64,000 bases of DNA from an uncultured Paraprevotella sp. (lineage in GTDB: Bacteria > Bacteroidota > Bacteroidia > Bacteroidales > Bacteroidaceae). Positions 51,087 through 59,404 of this stretch are shown one piece after another. The first letter of the stretch is position 1. Every line of letters begins with the position of its first letter. A model generated the notes under the pieces. It did no database searches. It was not told the origin of the DNA and worked only from the letters and a program-made list of their open reading frames with translations. The stretch is taken from contig URKA01000006.1 of assembly GCA_900548345.1 (NCBI GenBank), positions 43,898-107,897 on the forward strand, given 5' to 3'. The position numbers and the translations under genes were made by a program.

Positions 51087-52319
51087 ATGAAGTACAAATT
51101 ATTAGTGCTCGACGTAGACGGGACGCTCCTCAACGACGAGAAGGAAATAAGCAAACGGACGCTGAATGTCCTGCGCAAGGTGCAGCAGATGGGAGTACGT
51201 ATCATGCTGGCTTCAGGCCGCCCAACATACGGATTGTTACCTTTGGCCAAGACGCTGGAGCTGGGTATTTACAACGGTTATATCCTTTCATATAACGGCG
51301 GTCAGGTGATTAACGCCTCAAACGGTGAAGTCATATTCGAGCGCCGAATCAATCCTGAACATATCCCTTACCTGGAGAAAAAGGCCATCAAGAATAACTT
51401 CGCCATCCTGACATACAACGGAGATACCATCGTGACCAACGACCCCTCCAATCCGCATGTACAGGCCGAGGCAGCACTGAACGGCATGAAAATCGACCAT
51501 CAGGAGTTCTTCTCCACGGCCATAGATTACCCGCCCTGCAAATGTATGCTCGTGAGTGATGATGAAAACGCACTTGTCGGACTGGAAGAGCATTGGAAGC
51601 GGCGGTTGAACGGTATGCTTGAGGTATTCCGTTCGGAACCTTATTTCCTTGAAGTGTTGTCTGTCGGAGTAGACAAGGCGAACACGCTGGCGGCCATCAT
51701 GGAAATGGAAGGGTTGAAGAGCGATGAGGTTGTGGTCTTCGGCGATGGCGTGGCGGATGTGACCATGCTGCAGCTCACCGACTTGGGTATTGCCATGGGG
51801 AATGCTCCGGATTCGGTGAAACGTTGTGCCGACTATATCACGCTTTCCAATAACGAAGACGGTGTGGCCGTGGCGGTGGAAAAGGCTTTTTTGGCCGAAG
51901 TGCGCCCCAGCGAGATACCTTTGGATGCCCTGAACGCGCAGTCGGGCAGTACGCTGATGGGTAATCTCGGCATTCAGTACACCTATGCTTCTCAAGAACG
52001 TATCGAGGCTACCATGCCGGTGGACCACCGCAACCGCCAGCCTTTCGGCATCCTTCACGGAGGAGCCACGCTGGCCTTGGCTGAAACGGTGGCCGGGCTT
52101 GGTTCCATGGTGCTCTGCAACCCCGATGAATTTGTGGTGGGAATGCAGGTGAGTGGAAATCATATCTCTTCGGCCCACGAAGGGGATACGGTGCGTGCCG
52201 TAGGTACGATAGTGCATAAGGGACGTTCGTCCCATGTATGGAATGTGGATGTATTCACCTCTACGGGCAAATTGGTGTCGTCCGTGCGTGTGGTGAATAG
52301 TGTGATGAAACGTAAATAA
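51087..52319 (+). CDS. HAD phosphatase fused to hotdog thioesterase (DHNA-CoA hydrolase candidate)
   Basis: This 410-residue protein has two parts. Residues 1-270 form a Cof-type HAD hydrolase, with LDVDGTLLNDEKE at the start and the GDGVADVTMLQL motif near 215. Residues 290-410 form a hotdog thioesterase of the PaaI/DHNA-CoA type (RQPFGILHGGATLALAETVAG). The stop overlaps the menF start by one base, and menD and menB follow. The thioesterase half is therefore probably the missing step that releases 1,4-dihydroxy-2-naphthoate from its CoA ester after MenB. The role of the HAD half is unclear. Confidence 0.85.
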   Translation: MKYKLLVLDVDGTLLNDEKEISKRTLNVLRKVQQMGVRIMLASGRPTYGLLPLAKTLELGIYNGYILSYNGGQVINASNGEVIFERRINPEHIPYLEKKAIKNNFAILTYNGDTIVTNDPSNPHVQAEAALNGMKIDHQEFFSTAIDYPPCKCMLVSDDENALVGLEEHWKRRLNGMLEVFRSEPYFLEVLSVGVDKANTLAAIMEMEGLKSDEVVVFGDGVADVTMLQLTDLGIAMGNAPDSVKRCADYITLSNNEDGVAVAVEKAFLAEVRPSEIPLDALNAQSGSTLMGNLGIQYTYASQERIEATMPVDHRNRQPFGILHGGATLALAETVAGLGSMVLCNPDEFVVGMQVSGNHISSAHEGDTVRAVGTIVHKGRSSHVWNVDVFTSTGKLVSSVRVVNSVMKRK

Positions 52320-53419
52320 TGGATGTCATAATCGATTGGCTCCGTAGCGGAAAACCTTTTGTGTTCTATCGTCTTCCCGGCGAACAGACGTGTCACGGTA
52401 TCCGTTCGGACTTGTCTTCGTTGCAGTATTCCGAGGATGTTTCGTCGTTGAACCATGCTTCGGGTTATGTATTTGCCCCTTTTCAGTCAGGAAAGGGGCA
52501 TCCTTTGTGTCTGTTGCCTGCGGATGAAGAAGTGTGTTTCGTCTTGTCCCGGAGGCGGGATGATGTGGTGGAGGCTCCTGCGCCTGTTCCGTCTGTCGGG
52601 CCGGTGTGCGAGACGCCGTCTGCGGAATATGCCGGAATATTTTCCCGTTTTTCAGCCGCACTCGTTTCGGGCGAATACAGCAAACTGGTTCTGTCGCGTC
52701 GCTGGTCGGCGGAGTGTCCTCCGGGTTTCTCGCTGGCAGAGGCTTTTGCTGTGGCGTGCCAGCGTTACGTGCATTCATACGTATACCTTTTATATATTCC
52801 GCATATAGGATATTGGCTTGGTGCGACGCCGGAGATTCTGCTTTCCGGATGCGGGAATGATTACAAGACGGTAGCTTTGGCCGGTACACAGTCTTTGGAC
52901 AGAGGGCATGCGTCAGTGGAGTGGTCGGAGAAGAACATAAGAGAACAGCGTTATGTGTCCGACTACATTTGTGACTGTCTCCGGAAAAGAGGTATCGAAC
53001 CTTCTGTTGAGGGGCCTCTTACCGTGACGGCCGGCGCGCTGGCTCATCTGAAGACGGAAATACGCTTCACTTGGGATGCCGCCGGACATATCGGCGATTT
53101 GCTGAAAGAACTTCATCCCACCCCGGCTGTATGTGGCTTGCCTGAAAAGGAGGCCTGCCGTTTCATCAGCGGGAACGAAGGTTACGACCGCGGATATTAT
53201 GCCGGTTTTCTCGGCAGGTCGGATGCTTTCGGAAGGACAGACCTGTATGTGAACCTCCGTTGCATGCAAGTGGATGAAGGCAAGGAAAACCTCTGTCTGT
53301 TTGCCGGAGGAGGATTGCTGGCCGCATCCCGGTGCGCGGATGAATGGATGGAGACGGAACGCAAGTTGCAGACCATGAAGTATGTCATTCAAAAATCAGA
53401 AGCTCATGTATTCGGATAA
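52319..53419 (+). CDS. menF: isochorismate synthase
   Basis: This 366-residue chorismate-binding enzyme has the conserved WLGATPEILLS, KTVALAGTQSL, the FTWDAAGHIGDLLKELHPTPAVCG segment and GYDRGYYAGFLG. It turns chorismate into isochorismate, the first step of menaquinone synthesis. It is shorter than E. coli MenF at the N-terminus, where the core domain is preceded by only about 95 residues. It is coupled on both sides: one base shared with the fusion gene upstream, and an overlap of 14-38 bases with menD. Confidence 0.93.
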   Translation: MDVIIDWLRSGKPFVFYRLPGEQTCHGIRSDLSSLQYSEDVSSLNHASGYVFAPFQSGKGHPLCLLPADEEVCFVLSRRRDDVVEAPAPVPSVGPVCETPSAEYAGIFSRFSAALVSGEYSKLVLSRRWSAECPPGFSLAEAFAVACQRYVHSYVYLLYIPHIGYWLGATPEILLSGCGNDYKTVALAGTQSLDRGHASVEWSEKNIREQRYVSDYICDCLRKRGIEPSVEGPLTVTAGALAHLKTEIRFTWDAAGHIGDLLKELHPTPAVCGLPEKEACRFISGNEGYDRGYYAGFLGRSDAFGRTDLYVNLRCMQVDEGKENLCLFAGGGLLAASRCADEWMETERKLQTMKYVIQKSEAHVFG

Positions 53420-55079
53420 GAAAAGTGTGCGGCAACTTGTAGCCTTGTTCGCGGCCCACGGTGTGCGTAAAGTCGTGCTTTGTCCGGGCAGCCGGAACAT
53501 TCCGCTGGTGCAGTCATTCGCATCGCATCCGGCTTTCGAATGCTATTCGGTGACAGATGAACGCAGTGCGGGATTCTTTGCCATCGGGCTTGCCTTGCAG
53601 GCTCATGTCCCCGTAGGGGTATGCTGCACTTCGGGCTCCGCACTGCTGAACCTGCATCCGGCGGTATGCGAAGCGTTCTACAGGCAGGTGCCGTTGATTG
53701 TTGTTTCAGCCGACCGTCCGGAAGCGTGGATTGGTCAGATGGACGGCCAGACACTGCCGCAACCGGGTGTGTTCGGCGGACTGGTGAAAAAGTCCGTGAC
53801 GTTGCCCGAAGTGCATACCGAGGAGGACGAATGGTATTGCAACCGGCTGATTAATGAAACCTTGTTGGAGGCAGTACATCATACAGGCGGACCTGTGCAT
53901 ATCAATATACCTTTGGCTGAACCGCTTTTCGGTTTCACGGAGGAATCCCTGCCCGAAGTGCGGTGCATCGAAAGGTGGGATGCGACGGACGAGACGGCGT
54001 TTGCGGCTCGTCTGCATACAGAACTTTCCCGTTACGGAAAATGTCTGGTTGTGTCCGGACAAATGTCTGCCGGAGAAGCTGCCGGAGTGGCATGCCATAT
54101 TCCTACGGACCACATGGTATGGCTGACCGAGGTATTGGGCAACGTGCCGCAGGATGCCGGTGCCCTGCGCCGTTTCGATGCAGCACTCTTCACGTGTGAC
54201 GAGGAAGAGTGTGAAAGTCTTCGTCCCGATTTGCTCATCACTTTCGGGGGACACATCGTGTCGAAACGTTTGAAGAAGTTCCTGCGCAGGTATACACCTA
54301 AAGCGCATTGGCATGTAGCTCCCGACGGGCGGCCTGTGGATTTGTTCCGTTCTCTGACGGCGGTCATAGAGGCCTCGCCCGAAAGGTTTTGGAAAGCACT
54401 GCAGTCGGCGGATGTCATGCCCCGGCAGGAGTATGTGGGCCGGTGGCGTGATTTGTGCGGTAGGGTGATGGAGCCGCAACCGGAATATTCCGGACTCTAT
54501 GCGGTGAAGAACGTATGGACGGCCTTGCCGCCCCATAGCGTGTTGCATCTGGCCAACAGTTCCGCCGTTCGTCTGGCCGAGTTTTTCCCTTTGCCGGAAG
54601 GGGTGGAGGTGCTGTGCAACCGTGGCGTAAACGGTATCGAAGGTTCGCTGTCTTCGGCGGTAGGTTACGCGGCGGCCTCGGACAGGCTGAATGTGTTGCT
54701 TGTCGGCGACTTGAGTTTCTTTTACGACATGAATGCCCTGTGGAGTGCCGGCATCCGTTCCAACCTGAGGATTGTGCTGTTGAACAACGGTGGAGGTGGA
54801 ATTTTCCACACACTTCCCGGATTGTCCATGCAGGACGGTGTACGCCGCTTCGTCACGGCAACTCACGATGCCTCTGCGGAGGGATGGGCGCGTTCCCGCG
54901 GGTTCAATTACCTGAAAGTGTCGGAGGAGTCGGCCCTCATGCCGGCTTTAGGAAAGTTTTTTGAGGAAACCTCACCGGTTCCGGTGTTGCTCGAAGTCTT
55001 TACCGATGCGGATGGGGATGCCGATGAACTGAGGAAATATGAGCAATGGATTAGAAAAACCAAAATACAAGAAATATGA
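53406..55079 (+). CDS. menD: SEPHCHC synthase MenD
   Basis: This thiamine-diphosphate enzyme has about 557 residues from the ATG at 53406 (an alternative ATG at 53382 adds eight). It opens with VLCPGSRNIPLVQSFASHP and VTDERSAGFFAIGLAL, including the catalytic glutamate. The cofactor-binding LLVGDLSFFYDMNALW...NNGGGGIF lies near the C-terminus. It adds the succinic semialdehyde unit from 2-oxoglutarate to isochorismate. The start overlaps the menF end, and the stop overlaps menB by four bases. Confidence 0.93.
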   Translation: MYSDKKSVRQLVALFAAHGVRKVVLCPGSRNIPLVQSFASHPAFECYSVTDERSAGFFAIGLALQAHVPVGVCCTSGSALLNLHPAVCEAFYRQVPLIVVSADRPEAWIGQMDGQTLPQPGVFGGLVKKSVTLPEVHTEEDEWYCNRLINETLLEAVHHTGGPVHINIPLAEPLFGFTEESLPEVRCIERWDATDETAFAARLHTELSRYGKCLVVSGQMSAGEAAGVACHIPTDHMVWLTEVLGNVPQDAGALRRFDAALFTCDEEECESLRPDLLITFGGHIVSKRLKKFLRRYTPKAHWHVAPDGRPVDLFRSLTAVIEASPERFWKALQSADVMPRQEYVGRWRDLCGRVMEPQPEYSGLYAVKNVWTALPPHSVLHLANSSAVRLAEFFPLPEGVEVLCNRGVNGIEGSLSSAVGYAAASDRLNVLLVGDLSFFYDMNALWSAGIRSNLRIVLLNNGGGGIFHTLPGLSMQDGVRRFVTATHDASAEGWARSRGFNYLKVSEESALMPALGKFFEETSPVPVLLEVFTDADGDADELRKYEQWIRKTKIQEI

Positions 55080-55879
55080 AAAGAGAGTGGACTACTTTGA
55101 AGGAATATGAAGACATCTTGTTTGACTTTCATGAGGGCATAGCCCGAATCACCATCAACCGACCGCAAGTGCGCAACGCCTTCACTCCACAGACGGTATC
55201 GGAAATCAGCCACGCGCTCTACCTGTGCCGGGAGAACCGCGACATTCGTGTGGTGGTGCTGACAGGCGCCGGTGACAAGGCATTCTGTTCCGGCGGTGAC
55301 ATGCACGTGAAAGGACATGGGGGATATGTCGGAAACGACGGTGTGCCCCGTCTGAATGTGCTGGAGGTGCAGAAACAGATACGTTCGTTGCCGAAGCCGG
55401 TCATTGCGGCGGTCAACGGGTTTGCCATCGGGGGCGGTCATGTGCTTCATGTGGTATGCGACCTGACCATCGCTTCAGAGAATGCCGTGTTCGGGCAGAC
55501 CGGACCTCGCGTGGGCAGTTTCGACGCCGGTTTCGGTTCGTCCTATCTGGCACGTATCGTGGGACAGAAGAAGGCGCGTGAGATTTGGTTTCTCTGCCGC
55601 AAGTATACGGCGCAGGAGGCACTCGATATGGGGCTGGTGAACAAGGTCGTTCCGTTGGAGAGGCTGGAGGACGAGTATGTGGCCTGGGCACAGGAGATGA
55701 TGCAGCTCAGTCCTTTGGCCTTGCGCATGATTAAGGTGGGACTGAATGCCGAACTCGACGGTCAGGCGGGCATACAGGAGCTTGCCGGCGATGCCACCAT
55801 GCTGTATTACATGACCGACGAGGCGCAGGAGGGTGGTCGTGCGTTCCTGGAGAAGCGCAAGCCGGACTGGAGCAAATAA
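55076..55879 (+). CDS. menB: 1,4-dihydroxy-2-naphthoyl-CoA synthase
   Basis: This 267-residue crotonase-fold enzyme has GAGDKAFCSGGDMHVKG and GFAIGGGHVLHVVCDLTIA, with the oxyanion hole. It also has FGQTGPRVGSFDAGFGSSYLAR, which includes the MenB-specific aspartate. It closes the second ring of naphthoate from O-succinylbenzoyl-CoA. The four-base overlap with menD shows coupling. A strong hairpin after it ends this part of the pathway, while menC and menE lie 3.5 kb on. Confidence 0.95.
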   Translation: MKREWTTLKEYEDILFDFHEGIARITINRPQVRNAFTPQTVSEISHALYLCRENRDIRVVVLTGAGDKAFCSGGDMHVKGHGGYVGNDGVPRLNVLEVQKQIRSLPKPVIAAVNGFAIGGGHVLHVVCDLTIASENAVFGQTGPRVGSFDAGFGSSYLARIVGQKKAREIWFLCRKYTAQEALDMGLVNKVVPLERLEDEYVAWAQEMMQLSPLALRMIKVGLNAELDGQAGIQELAGDATMLYYMTDEAQEGGRAFLEKRKPDWSK

Positions 55880-55903
55880 AGTTTCCCACTTATACCTGAA
55901 TAA

Positions 55904-55945
55904 CCCCCTTTCGCCAACATTTTTTCGTCAGCGAAAGGGGGCATT
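55904..55945 (+). terminator. terminator after menB
   Basis: CCCCCTTTCGC (55904-55914) and GCGAAAGGGGG (55931-55941) form a perfect 11-bp stem with a 16-base loop, 24 bases after the menB stop. The T-run is weak. It may also serve the convergent PspC gene. Confidence 0.7.
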
Positions 55946-55984
55946 GTTTCTCAGACACACATATAGAAACAATATCTTAAAGTC

Positions 55985-57649
55985 TTATTCTATTTTCTCC
56001 AGTACAAAATCCGTGGCAGTGAACCATGTGCCGGTCCATGCCTCGTCGGGACAGTCGTTGGTGATGCCGTAGCGTACGGAGGAATCTTTGATGATAACCG
56101 GTTCGATAACCACTTCGTTCCAGCCGTAACCCTTTCCGTCGTTGGCTTCGGCAATGTATTTCGACACGGAATCTACCGATTCGCCATGCTTCTTTATGCG
56201 TTCTACGGCATTTTCCCATAAATTACCGCCGCTGCTGTAGCCTACGGGAACTTTTGCGGCATACCGTTGCTTGCCGTTGTACAGAAATATCTGGCAGCCG
56301 TTGCCGTCCGTTCTTGCCACGGCTTTCAGGCGGTATTTTCCCGGTGTGACCTTGGCTGTCTTTTCCACCTCATACAGCAATCCCTTGTGGGCATCCCCGG
56401 CTATGTACCGTCTGGCTTTGTCACCGGTGTAATATTTACCGCTATAGGTGTAGAAATGGCTGTTCCGGCTTTTGACGATGCGCCAGCCCTGTTGTGCCAG
56501 GTAAACGGAGTCTTTGCTACGGACAACGGAATCCTGAATCATTTTTTCCTGCTTGTAGATTTTATCTTCATAGTTGGTGGTCAATACGATGCAATGTGTG
56601 AACGATGCGCAACCGACGATGAGCAGAAGCAGCCAGCTTATGATGAGAACCGTGCGCTGCGATGCCGTGAGCGAAGTGGTGCGTCCGAACATGTTCCGGA
56701 TGATATGAACCAAGAGATAGATGCTAAGGGCGAGCAACAGGATGAAGGATACGGCTGTCACCCAAAACATAAGCGTGTTGTCTCCATTCTGCAGGAGTTT
56801 AAGCCATTGGAATTTGGTACCGAAAGAATCGATAAGTATGTTGCCGCTATTGCTGACAAGACCGAAAACGATGATGCTGAAAATAAACAGGAAGAGCAGC
56901 AGTATGCCGATTAGCGGCAGGAACACTACACAGAGGAACGATATGATGATGATTTTAAGAAACAGGTTCACTGTGGGATGCCTTTGCGACGAGGCTTTTT
57001 CCGTCTGGCGCTTGGTTTCGTTGATGATTTCATCATGTATGTTTTCCATGTTCACGGGGGTGCCTTTCATCCTGAGCCTGTCTTCGGGAGATGATGCAAG
57101 GGGTATAATCAGCCAAAGCAACAGATAGATCAAGACTACCGTGCCGAACGAGAAGAACAGCAGCAACACGGTGAGCAACCTGAACCATATCGCATCAATG
57201 TCGGTATAGTTGGCGATACCGGAAAGTACACCTCCGATGATTTGGTCGTCGGGATTACGGAAAAGTTTTTTCTTGCTTTGTGCGCTGAAAAACTTACGGA
57301 ACCATTCCGCGCCCTTGTGTCCTTTGTCTGTTTCTTCTTCTTCGTTTCCGGTGTTTTCGTTGTTTTCAGTGTTCTCCGGGGTATCGAAGCCTTCCATCTC
57401 TTCAGGACTTCCGATGCGTTCGATGATGCCCTTTACATGCTCGATGCTGATGGCTTCCACTCCTTCGGCTTTCAATTCGCTGAGCAGTTCCGCCATGCGA
57501 TGTTCGATATCATCGGCTATTTCCTCACCGCCTTCCTTGCGCGAGAAATACCTTTTCATATTCTCAAGGTATCTGTTCAGCAACTCGTAGGCATCCTCGT
57601 CGATGGCGTAAAGGGTGCCGAAAAGATTTATATTGATGTTCTTTTTCAT
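55985..57649 (-). CDS. PspC-domain membrane protein
   Basis: This 554-residue protein has an N-terminal helical prefix (NLFGTLYAIDEDAYELLNRYLENMKRYF, about residues 9-36) with a BRCT-like HxAELLSELK segment. A PspC domain lies at about residues 125-190 (KLFRNPDDQIIGGVLSGIA plus one span), and three further spans at about 225-360. A large C-terminal soluble domain follows that I do not recognise. PspC proteins sense membrane stress in enterobacteria. The gene is 29 bases downstream of a PadR regulator, a common pairing in Bacteroidota. Confidence 0.85.
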   Translation of the reverse strand: MKKNININLFGTLYAIDEDAYELLNRYLENMKRYFSRKEGGEEIADDIEHRMAELLSELKAEGVEAISIEHVKGIIERIGSPEEMEGFDTPENTENNENTGNEEEETDKGHKGAEWFRKFFSAQSKKKLFRNPDDQIIGGVLSGIANYTDIDAIWFRLLTVLLLFFSFGTVVLIYLLLWLIIPLASSPEDRLRMKGTPVNMENIHDEIINETKRQTEKASSQRHPTVNLFLKIIIISFLCVVFLPLIGILLLFLFIFSIIVFGLVSNSGNILIDSFGTKFQWLKLLQNGDNTLMFWVTAVSFILLLALSIYLLVHIIRNMFGRTTSLTASQRTVLIISWLLLLIVGCASFTHCIVLTTNYEDKIYKQEKMIQDSVVRSKDSVYLAQQGWRIVKSRNSHFYTYSGKYYTGDKARRYIAGDAHKGLLYEVEKTAKVTPGKYRLKAVARTDGNGCQIFLYNGKQRYAAKVPVGYSSGGNLWENAVERIKKHGESVDSVSKYIAEANDGKGYGWNEVVIEPVIIKDSSVRYGITNDCPDEAWTGTWFTATDFVLEKIE

Positions 57650-57678
57650 TTGTGGTCTGTTTTTTATAAGGTGATTGA

Positions 57679-58041
57679 CTATTTGTTGTCCTCATTCAAC
57701 GGCAGGCGGACGGGACTTTCCGCTTTCAGGTGGTTGACAGTCTTGGCCAGCTCGTTCCATGCGCAGTCCAGTTCGGCCAGGGCATGTTCCCCGTCGAGCG
57801 TCAGTGCATAATATTTGCGTGGCGGACCTTGTGTGGATTCGCGCCATTCGTAACTTAACAGTCCGTCTTTCTTCAGTCGGGTAAGCAGCGGATACAGCGT
57901 ACCTTCCACCACAATCAGTTCGGCTTCTTTCAGCCTTGTGATGATGTCGGAAGCGTAAGACGGCTCCTTGCGTAGCAGCAGCATGACGCAATATTCCAGC
58001 ATCCCTTTCCGCATTTGTGATTTTGCATTGTCTACATTCAT
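57679..58041 (-). CDS. PadR-family transcriptional regulator
   Basis: This 120-residue winged-helix protein has MRKGMLEYCVMLLLRKEPSYASDIITRLKEA and VVEGTLYPLLTRLKKDGLL, then PPRKYYALT. This is the compact PadR-s2 type. Such proteins repress their own operon and respond to small molecules or membrane-active compounds. A 7-bp inverted repeat beside its -7 box is the likely operator. It is co-transcribed with the PspC gene. Confidence 0.9.
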   Translation of the reverse strand: MNVDNAKSQMRKGMLEYCVMLLLRKEPSYASDIITRLKEAELIVVEGTLYPLLTRLKKDGLLSYEWRESTQGPPRKYYALTLDGEHALAELDCAWNELAKTVNHLKAESPVRLPLNEDNK

Positions 58042-58097
58042 AGTCTTTACTTCTTTAAAAGGAATAGTTTTGGCCAGTATCTTCCCTTGTTATGCTG

Positions 58098-58137
58098 CAA
58101 ATGTAGGTATTATTGTTATACTATGCAATACATAGTA
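58098..58137 (-). promoter_or_regulatory. PadR-PspC promoter with operator
   Basis: On the minus strand TACATTTG (58105-58098) is the -7 box. The inverted repeat TACTATG-caata-CATAGTA at 58119-58137 covers the -33 position, so a bound dimer would block polymerase. This spacing suits PadR autoregulation. Binding is inferred from position and symmetry. Confidence 0.62.
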
Positions 58138-58210
58138 CCATATTTTTTGAAGGAAATCTGTTTTCTTTCTGCAAGTCTTGTTGTCAGAAAGTGTTTTTCG
58201 GCCTTTTCCA

Positions 58211-58260
58211 ATCTATAAATAAAACTTTTGGTTTTAAAAATAAAAGTTTTATTTTAAGAT
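58211..58260. repeat. 21-bp-unit palindromic repeat, copy 3 (two units)
   Basis: Two 21-base units (starting at 58215 and 58236) are flanked by atct and aagat, with the same sequence plan as copies 1 and 2 but without the two middle units. It lies in the 395-base gap (58042-58436) between padR and the zeta toxin gene. Apart from the padR promoter I see nothing else in that gap. Confidence 0.85.
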
Positions 58261-58436
58261 TCGCACAGGTGCGGAAAGGTTTATGCTACGGTAGGCGCAG
58301 CATGACAGAAGGGTTGTTGGATTTATGTAAATCTTTGAATGAGTGTTTGTTAAATGGTGTATTGTAGGGGTTGCCACGAAGGATGCACAGACAAACTACG
58401 CTGTTTGGCAGACGGAGGATATTTTTGCCGTGCTTG

Positions 58437-59039
58437 TTACAGATGGAATATCGGCAAAGCCCATTCAGGTATATCCTCTACATATTGTTTGGTGAGTTGG
58501 CCTTTGGTCAGGCGGAATAAGAGGGTGGCGTTCTCGTTGTTTATGGAGTTATCGTAGATATATGTTCTGTCGGCTAATCGTGAGGCAAGGCAACAATTCA
58601 TCAGCGACTTGTGATAACGTGAAATAATCTTTGCGATGGGAACGTCGTGTCCTCCTTCCATCACGCGGTGTGCGATACGGGCAGCATTGATGGTGGGAGA
58701 AGCGGTGCAGACAAAAAACAGGCGTACGAAGAAACCGGCCATGACAGCACGGTGTATATACTCCACCTTGTCTTCTACAGAAAGCACCGTTTCAAATATC
58801 AGACTTTTGCGTTCAGTTAAACATTGTTCTCGTAGCTGCTCACAATATTTCACGGACTTCATGATGGCATCGTGTGAGTTCCAGTCTCCGAATTTCTCTT
58901 GTGCCACGAAATCCGGATTGATGTAAACCGCATCTTCCATCCATTCATGTTTGAGTATGCGAGAGGTCACGGTTGTTTTGCCGGAGCCGTTCGGGCAGGC
59001 CACAACAATCAGCACCGGTCTATGTTCCATGCTGTTCAT
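58437..59039 (-). CDS. zeta-toxin-like P-loop kinase
   Basis: This 200-residue P-loop protein has a Walker A of ACPNGSGKTTVTSRIL at about residues 13-28, where most zeta toxins have GPNGSGKT. YINPDFVAQEKFG at about 39-51 and the ETVLSVEDKVEYIHRAVMAG segment match the zeta/PezT core. Zeta toxins phosphorylate UDP-N-acetylglucosamine and block cell-wall synthesis; the substrate here is not tested. It overlaps the small upstream gene by four bases. Confidence 0.85.
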   Translation of the reverse strand: MNSMEHRPVLIVVACPNGSGKTTVTSRILKHEWMEDAVYINPDFVAQEKFGDWNSHDAIMKSVKYCEQLREQCLTERKSLIFETVLSVEDKVEYIHRAVMAGFFVRLFFVCTASPTINAARIAHRVMEGGHDVPIAKIISRYHKSLMNCCLASRLADRTYIYDNSINNENATLLFRLTKGQLTKQYVEDIPEWALPIFHL

Positions 59040-59245
59040 TTGTTGAAACTCACATTATATGTTCTGCTCCATCCGTCCAAACGACTGTTGATGTCATCGT
59101 TTATCTTCCGGAAGAACTTGCGGTGCGCGTCGTCCGATTTCTTTTTGGCATCTTCAGCCGCTTCTTTCATCAGTTGTACGAGCATTTCGTCGGTAGGCTC
59201 CTCTGTGCTTGTCAGTCGGTATGATTGCATTTCTTTCTCAGACAT
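59036..59245 (-). CDS. small antitoxin-like protein upstream of zeta toxin
   Basis: This 69-residue charged protein (MSEKEMQSYRLTSTEEPTDE...) is predicted to be helical and acidic near the N-terminus. A four-base overlap and promoter-proximal position make it the likely antitoxin. It does not resemble the classical epsilon antitoxin clearly. Confidence 0.75.
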   Translation of the reverse strand: MSEKEMQSYRLTSTEEPTDEMLVQLMKEAAEDAKKKSDDAHRKFFRKINDDINSRLDGWSRTYNVSFNK

Positions 59246-59294
59246 ATCCGGTTTCTTTTAGAGGGTGTTTGTAAAGATGCTATCTTCACGAGGG

Positions 59295-59302
59295 CAAAGA
59301 TA
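59295..59302 (-). promoter_or_regulatory. -7 box of the zeta toxin-antitoxin operon
   Basis: The minus strand reads TATCTTTG, with TTTA 19 bases upstream approximating the -33 TTTG. It lies 50 bases before the antitoxin ATG. Confidence 0.58.
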
Positions 59303-59379
59303 ACTATAATCCATGAGATTATAAACGTATAGAAAGACAATTTTCCTGCAAAATCTATCTCTATGTGGATGGGTTTCTG

Positions 59380-59387
59380 TAATTTTG
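59380..59387 (+). promoter_or_regulatory. -7 box of the menC-menE promoter
   Basis: TAATTTTG lies 18 bases before the ATG at 59405. It shows that menC and menE have their own promoter and supports 59405 over the earlier in-frame ATG at 59363. Confidence 0.6.
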
Positions 59388-59404
59388 TGAAAAGATTTCT
59401 AAAC

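Noticed and set aside
53706..54866. 386-codon open frame opposite menD
   Set aside because: Antisense shadow of a conserved enzyme.
58354..58557. 67-codon frame with CxxC pairs that looks like a zinc ribbon
   Set aside because: It overlaps the end of the zeta toxin gene on the other strand, has no promoter, and the cysteine spacing does not fit a known family.
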